From CAVWDU01 sp963753815 (GTDB taxonomy: Bacteria; Pseudomonadota; Gammaproteobacteria; Pseudomonadales; Halieaceae), in NCBI GenBank assembly GCA_963753815.1, contig CAVWDU010000006.1, positions 124,001 to 188,000 on the forward strand: a DNA stretch of 64,000 bases, given 5' to 3'. The notes beneath the pieces were generated by a model. The model had not been told where the DNA came from, searched no databases, and was given only the letters and a program-made list of their open reading frames with translations. The position numbers were made by a program, and so were the translations under genes. This document shows, one piece after another, positions 61,077 to 64,000 of this stretch (position 1 is its first letter; each line of letters opens with the position of its first letter).

Positions 61077-62397
61077 GGCTCGCAATCCTGGTTTGCCATT
61101 GTTGTACCCTACGCATCAGCTCGCCGATATTCCGGCCGGGGAGCTGGCGTTGCTCCATGACCATCCTGCCGTTGATCCAGCTATGAGTCACCTGGTTTCG
61201 CGAACAGGAGTAGACCAGCTGCGAAAGCGGGTGATAGAGGGGCTGGGACTCCGGCGTGGACAGGTCGACGGCGATGAAGTCGGCACACTTGCCGGGTTCA
61301 AGGCTGCCGATGTCCCGCTCCCGTCCCAGCGCGCGCGCACCGCAAATCGTCGCCATGGAAAGTGCACGCGGGGCCGGGAGTGCACTGGCGTCGCGCGATG
61401 CCAGTTTGGCCAGCAGGGCTGCGGACTGCATTTCAGAGAAGAGGTCGAGATCGTTGTTACTGGCCGCCCCGTCCGTGCCGAGGGCGACGTTGACGCCGGC
61501 TTCCTGCAAGCGACTGACCGGACAGTAACCGGCCCCGAGCTTCATATTGGATTGGGGGCAGTGTATGACGTGGGCTCCGGTGCGTGCCAGCAGGGCAATG
61601 TCCTGCTCACCCAGATCGGTCATATGCACGCATTGGGTTCTCGGCCCCAGCAAACCCAGCCTGTCGAGCGTATCCAGCGGCCGTTCTCCCGTCTGTTCGA
61701 CAGCCATCAGTACTTCGCCGGCGGTTTCGTGGAGATGAATATGCACCGCCAGGTCCAGCTCGGCAGCCAGTGTCGAGATCCTGCTCAGGCCGTCCTCCGA
61801 AACGGTGTAGGGTGCGTGTGGCCCGAACACCACGTCGAGCAGTGGGTTGTGTTTGTGCTGGTCACGCAGCGCCAGGCCCTTGGCAATATACTCGTCTGCA
61901 TCTCTTGCCCACACGGTGGCAAAGTCGAAAACCGGGAACGTGATCTGGCAGCGCATGCCCATCTCGCCGGCCACGCTGGCGCAGACGTCGGGGAAGAAAT
62001 ACATATCGCTGAACGTGGTCGTGCCGCTGCGGATCATCTCGGTGATGGCCAGTTCGACGCCGTCGCGGACGAAGGCCTCGCTCATGTGCCGGGTTTCCGC
62101 GGGCCAGATATGCTGTTCCAGCCACGGCATGAGCGGCAGGTCATCGGCGTAACCGCGCAACAGCGTCATTGCCGCATGACCATGGGCGTTGATCAGGCCC
62201 GGTATCAGCGCGTGTCCCGGCAGCTCCAGTTCCTCTCCGGCGCTGATGCCGGCGGTTTCTTCCCGGGGCAAGAGGGCGGTAATGCGGTCACCGCGGACCA
62301 CGATACTGTAGTCCTTGAGTACCACACCTTCGGGAACGGCAGGCACGATCCAGCCGGCGTGGATCACAGTGTCAGCGGTCTGCGAATGATCGCTCAT
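61066..62397 (-). CDS. mtaD: Amidohydrolase, probable MTA/SAH deaminase (TRZ/ATZ family)
   Basis: A 443-residue metal-dependent hydrolase of the TRZ/ATZ/guanine-deaminase group. The metal ligands NAHGHAAM, IHLHETAGE and ALGTDGAASN are visible. Homologues in pseudomonads deaminate 5-methylthioadenosine or S-adenosylhomocysteine, fitting its place upstream of ubiG, an SAH-producing enzyme. ATG 62397 gives the family-like N-terminus (TVIHAGWIVPAVPEG); the open frame extends to 62694 with non-conserved sequence. It is the first gene of the minus-strand operon, divergent from gyrA. Confidence 0.88.
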   Translation of the reverse strand: MSDHSQTADTVIHAGWIVPAVPEGVVLKDYSIVVRGDRITALLPREETAGISAGEELELPGHALIPGLINAHGHAAMTLLRGYADDLPLMPWLEQHIWPAETRHMSEAFVRDGVELAITEMIRSGTTTFSDMYFFPDVCASVAGEMGMRCQITFPVFDFATVWARDADEYIAKGLALRDQHKHNPLLDVVFGPHAPYTVSEDGLSRISTLAAELDLAVHIHLHETAGEVLMAVEQTGERPLDTLDRLGLLGPRTQCVHMTDLGEQDIALLARTGAHVIHCPQSNMKLGAGYCPVSRLQEAGVNVALGTDGAASNNDLDLFSEMQSAALLAKLASRDASALPAPRALSMATICGARALGRERDIGSLEPGKCADFIAVDLSTPESQPLYHPLSQLVYSCSRNQVTHSWINGRMVMEQRQLPGRNIGELMRRVQQWQTRIASHEN

Positions 62398-62958
62398 GGT
62401 TTCGGGGTTGTCCTTCTCTGCCCGGTTCCTCGGGTGCGGGCGCTGGTGCCCGCCGGGGGCGTCTTCAAGTCGTCGCGGCGCAGTATAACCGCAAATCAAC
62501 ACAACGCGTGCCAAGGCGCGTCTGCCGGGGCCCTGGAGGTGCAAAAACATGGCGGGCGGGGGCCTATTTCCGTATACTTGACGGCTTGGATCCAGACAGA
62601 TACGGGATCGGCCACAGCTTCGATAGATAGCACAACCGGGTGGGGTCCCGCAGGGCGTAATCCCACACGGTTCCGGCGCGGGATGCGGCCACAATAAACA
62701 CGCACCCGGCTGGCGCCTTGCGAGAGATTAGCGGCGAGCTTTGACTCATTTCGTTCCGGGCGTAGTGGCGCCGCGGGCGGACTCGGCGCGGGCGGGGCCG
62801 CACCGTCGGGTTCCAGCGGTCGTACCGCATATACTGCCAGTGCAGAGGCGGACAGCAGCGGCAGGACACCGTGTCCGAAGGGCAAGGCCCCGGGCTTGAC
62901 AGCATCCGGCCCACTCGAGCTATCCAGTTAAAGTGCATACCTGAGGAAACGCGCGCAA
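62398..62958. other. Divergent intergenic region between mtaD and gyrA
   Basis: About 560 bases with no convincing gene. An open frame on the minus strand at 62496-62885 is Pro/Arg/Ala-rich and lacks a good start context, so I reject it. The region must hold the promoters of the mtaD operon and gyrA. A candidate gyrA promoter is listed separately; I see no clear operator or riboswitch. Confidence 0.5.
62896..62926 (+). promoter_or_regulatory. Candidate gyrA promoter
   Basis: A perfect TTGACA at 62896-62901 is followed 19 bases later by TATCCA at 62921-62926, a weak -10. The spacing is longer than ideal. The gyrA start is about 32 bases downstream, with GAGGAAA in between as the ribosome-binding site. 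Based on pattern only. Confidence 0.35.
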
Positions 62959-64000
62959 ATGGGTGATATCGCCAAGGAAATCGTCCCGGTCAGTATTGAG
63001 GACGAACTCAAGCAATCCTATCTCGACTATGCGATGAGTGTGATTGTCGGCAGGGCGCTGCCGGATGTCAGGGACGGGCTCAAACCTGTTCATCGGCGTG
63101 TGCTCCACGCGATGAACGAACTCAACAACGACTGGAACAAGCCCTACAAGAAGTCAGCCCGTATCGTGGGCGATGTCATCGGTAAGTATCACCCCCACGG
63201 CGATTCAGCCGTCTACGACACCATCGTGAGGATGGCGCAGCCTTTCTCCATGCGCTACATGCTGGTGGAGGGCAGGGAAATTTCGGCTCTGTCGACGGCG
63301 ATTCAGCCGCTGCCATGCGCTATACCGAAATCCGCATGCAGAAAATTTCCCACTCCATGCTGGCGGACCTCGACAAAGAGACAGTCGATTTCGTCGACAA
63401 CTACGACGGGACCGAACAGATTCCCGCAGTACTCCCGACCCGAATCCCCAGCCTGCTGGTCAACGGCTCCTCGGGTATCGCGGTTGGCATGGCGACGAAC
63501 ATACCCCCGCACAACCTGACCGAAGTCATTGGGGGTTGCCTGGCCCTGATGAAAAATCCGGAGATCTCTGTCGATGCGCTGATGGAACACATTCCGGGGC
63601 CGGACTTTCCAACCGGAGGCATCATCAATGGTCGTGCCGGCATCATCCAGGCCTATCGGACCGGCCGCGGGCGAATCTACGTGCGCGCGAAGGCGGAGGT
63701 GATCACCGATGAAAGTCGGGGTAAGGACATCATCCTGATTCACGAGATTCCCTACCAACTCAACAAGGCCCGGCTGATTGAGCGCATCGCCGAGCTGGTT
63801 AAGGAAAAGAAGATCGAGGGCATCACCGAGCTGCGCGATGAGTCGGACAAGGACGGCCTGCGGGTGGTTATCGAACTGCGGCGCGGAGAGATGGGCGATG
63901 TCGTCCTCAACAATCTCTACGCGCAGACACAACTGCAATCTGTGTTCGGGATCAATATGGTGGCTCTGGTTGACGGTCAGCCGAAAATCCTGAACCTCAA
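62959..64000 (+). CDS. gyrA: DNA gyrase subunit A, 3'-truncated, apparent frameshift
   Basis: GyrA is the DNA-cleaving subunit of gyrase, essential for negative supercoiling. ATG 62959 begins MGDIAKEIVPVSIEDELKQS; the quinolone-resistance region GKYHPHGDSAVYDTIVRMAQ is present, with Ser and Asp in the wild-type-like HGDSAVYD context. After 63269 one base is missing (GA-GGGCAGG where GACGGGCAGG is expected); from 63270 the frame continues as GQGNFGSVDGDSAAAMRYTE with the catalytic Tyr and stays open to the window end, matching GyrA throughout. Since gyrA is essential, a sequencing or assembly deletion is far more likely than a real mutation. Divergent from the mtaD operon. Confidence 0.95.

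Noticed and set aside
60988..62697. A 569-residue + strand open frame opposite mtaD
   Set aside because: Antisense to a clear amidohydrolase with intact metal ligands; no recognisable domain on the + strand.
62496..62885. A 129-residue minus-strand frame between mtaD and gyrA
   Set aside because: Pro/Ala/Arg-rich with no convincing start context; the region is better explained as a divergent promoter region.

Overview
The window is a compact, high-GC chromosomal segment of a Gram-negative gammaproteobacterium. The gene order cdsA-dxr-rseP-bamA-skp-lpxD-fabZ-lpxA-lpxB-rnhB-dnaE, the mtaD-ubiG-mupP-yciK order as known next to gyrA in pseudomonads, and the scpA-scpB-rluB / yciO / RNase AM / yciB / yciI neighbourhood all point to a marine Pseudomonadales/Cellvibrionales-type lineage. 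I infer a Halieaceae-like organism, but no rRNA is present to prove it. I saw no tRNA, rRNA, CRISPR array, prophage or insertion-sequence transposase.

Layout. 1-15.1 kb (+) is the envelope biogenesis block (phospholipid, isoprenoid, outer-membrane assembly, lipid A), then rnhB, dnaE, a predicted lipoprotein Nudix protein and a DUF1244 protein; accA, which often follows dnaE, is absent. 15.1-20.1 kb (-) holds a small unknown gene and an RND efflux pair. 20.5-23.8 kb (+) has an M24B aminopeptidase P and an SNF-family transporter. 23.8-30.5 kb (-) is a run of envelope/proteostasis genes: cardiolipin synthase, a small membrane protein, a DegS/DegP-like protease, DUF1499, HtpX, an unknown gene, a membrane J-protein, a VWA protein and a small partner. 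30.8-43 kb mixes housekeeping genes (msrA, dinB, CBS protein, rsmE, rimO, rhodanese, TRIC channel, a glutamine-synthetase-like enzyme with an Fe-dependent alcohol dehydrogenase, an RluA-type synthase) with a MITE-like palindromic element flanked by 14-bp tandem repeats.

43.0-50.7 kb is the most unusual accessory locus. An 1847-residue protein joins two serine alpha/beta-hydrolase domains, a CHAT (caspase-like) protease and a C-terminal helical repeat region. Its 3' end overlaps a small M15 zinc peptidase gene. It is transcribed divergently from a DUF4071 (TRAFs-binding) protein whose reading frame is interrupted. This is the best candidate for an undescribed signalling or conflict system.

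50.8-64 kb returns to core genes: a hotdog thioesterase, pdxJ, a periplasmic cyclophilin, an SH3/coiled-coil protein, yciI, yciB, RNase AM, yciO, scpA, scpB, rluB, yciK, mupP, ubiG, an SAH/MTA-deaminase-type amidohydrolase and the 5' part of gyrA.

Two sequence-wide points matter when reading this annotation. First, single-base frame breaks occur in several conserved genes (aminopeptidase P, dinB, the DUF4071 gene, probably yciB, and gyrA). As gyrA is essential, uncorrected sequencing or assembly indels are the leading explanation. Second, short tandem repeats have expanded at several places: 15-bp units inside coding sequences and a 14-bp unit between genes.
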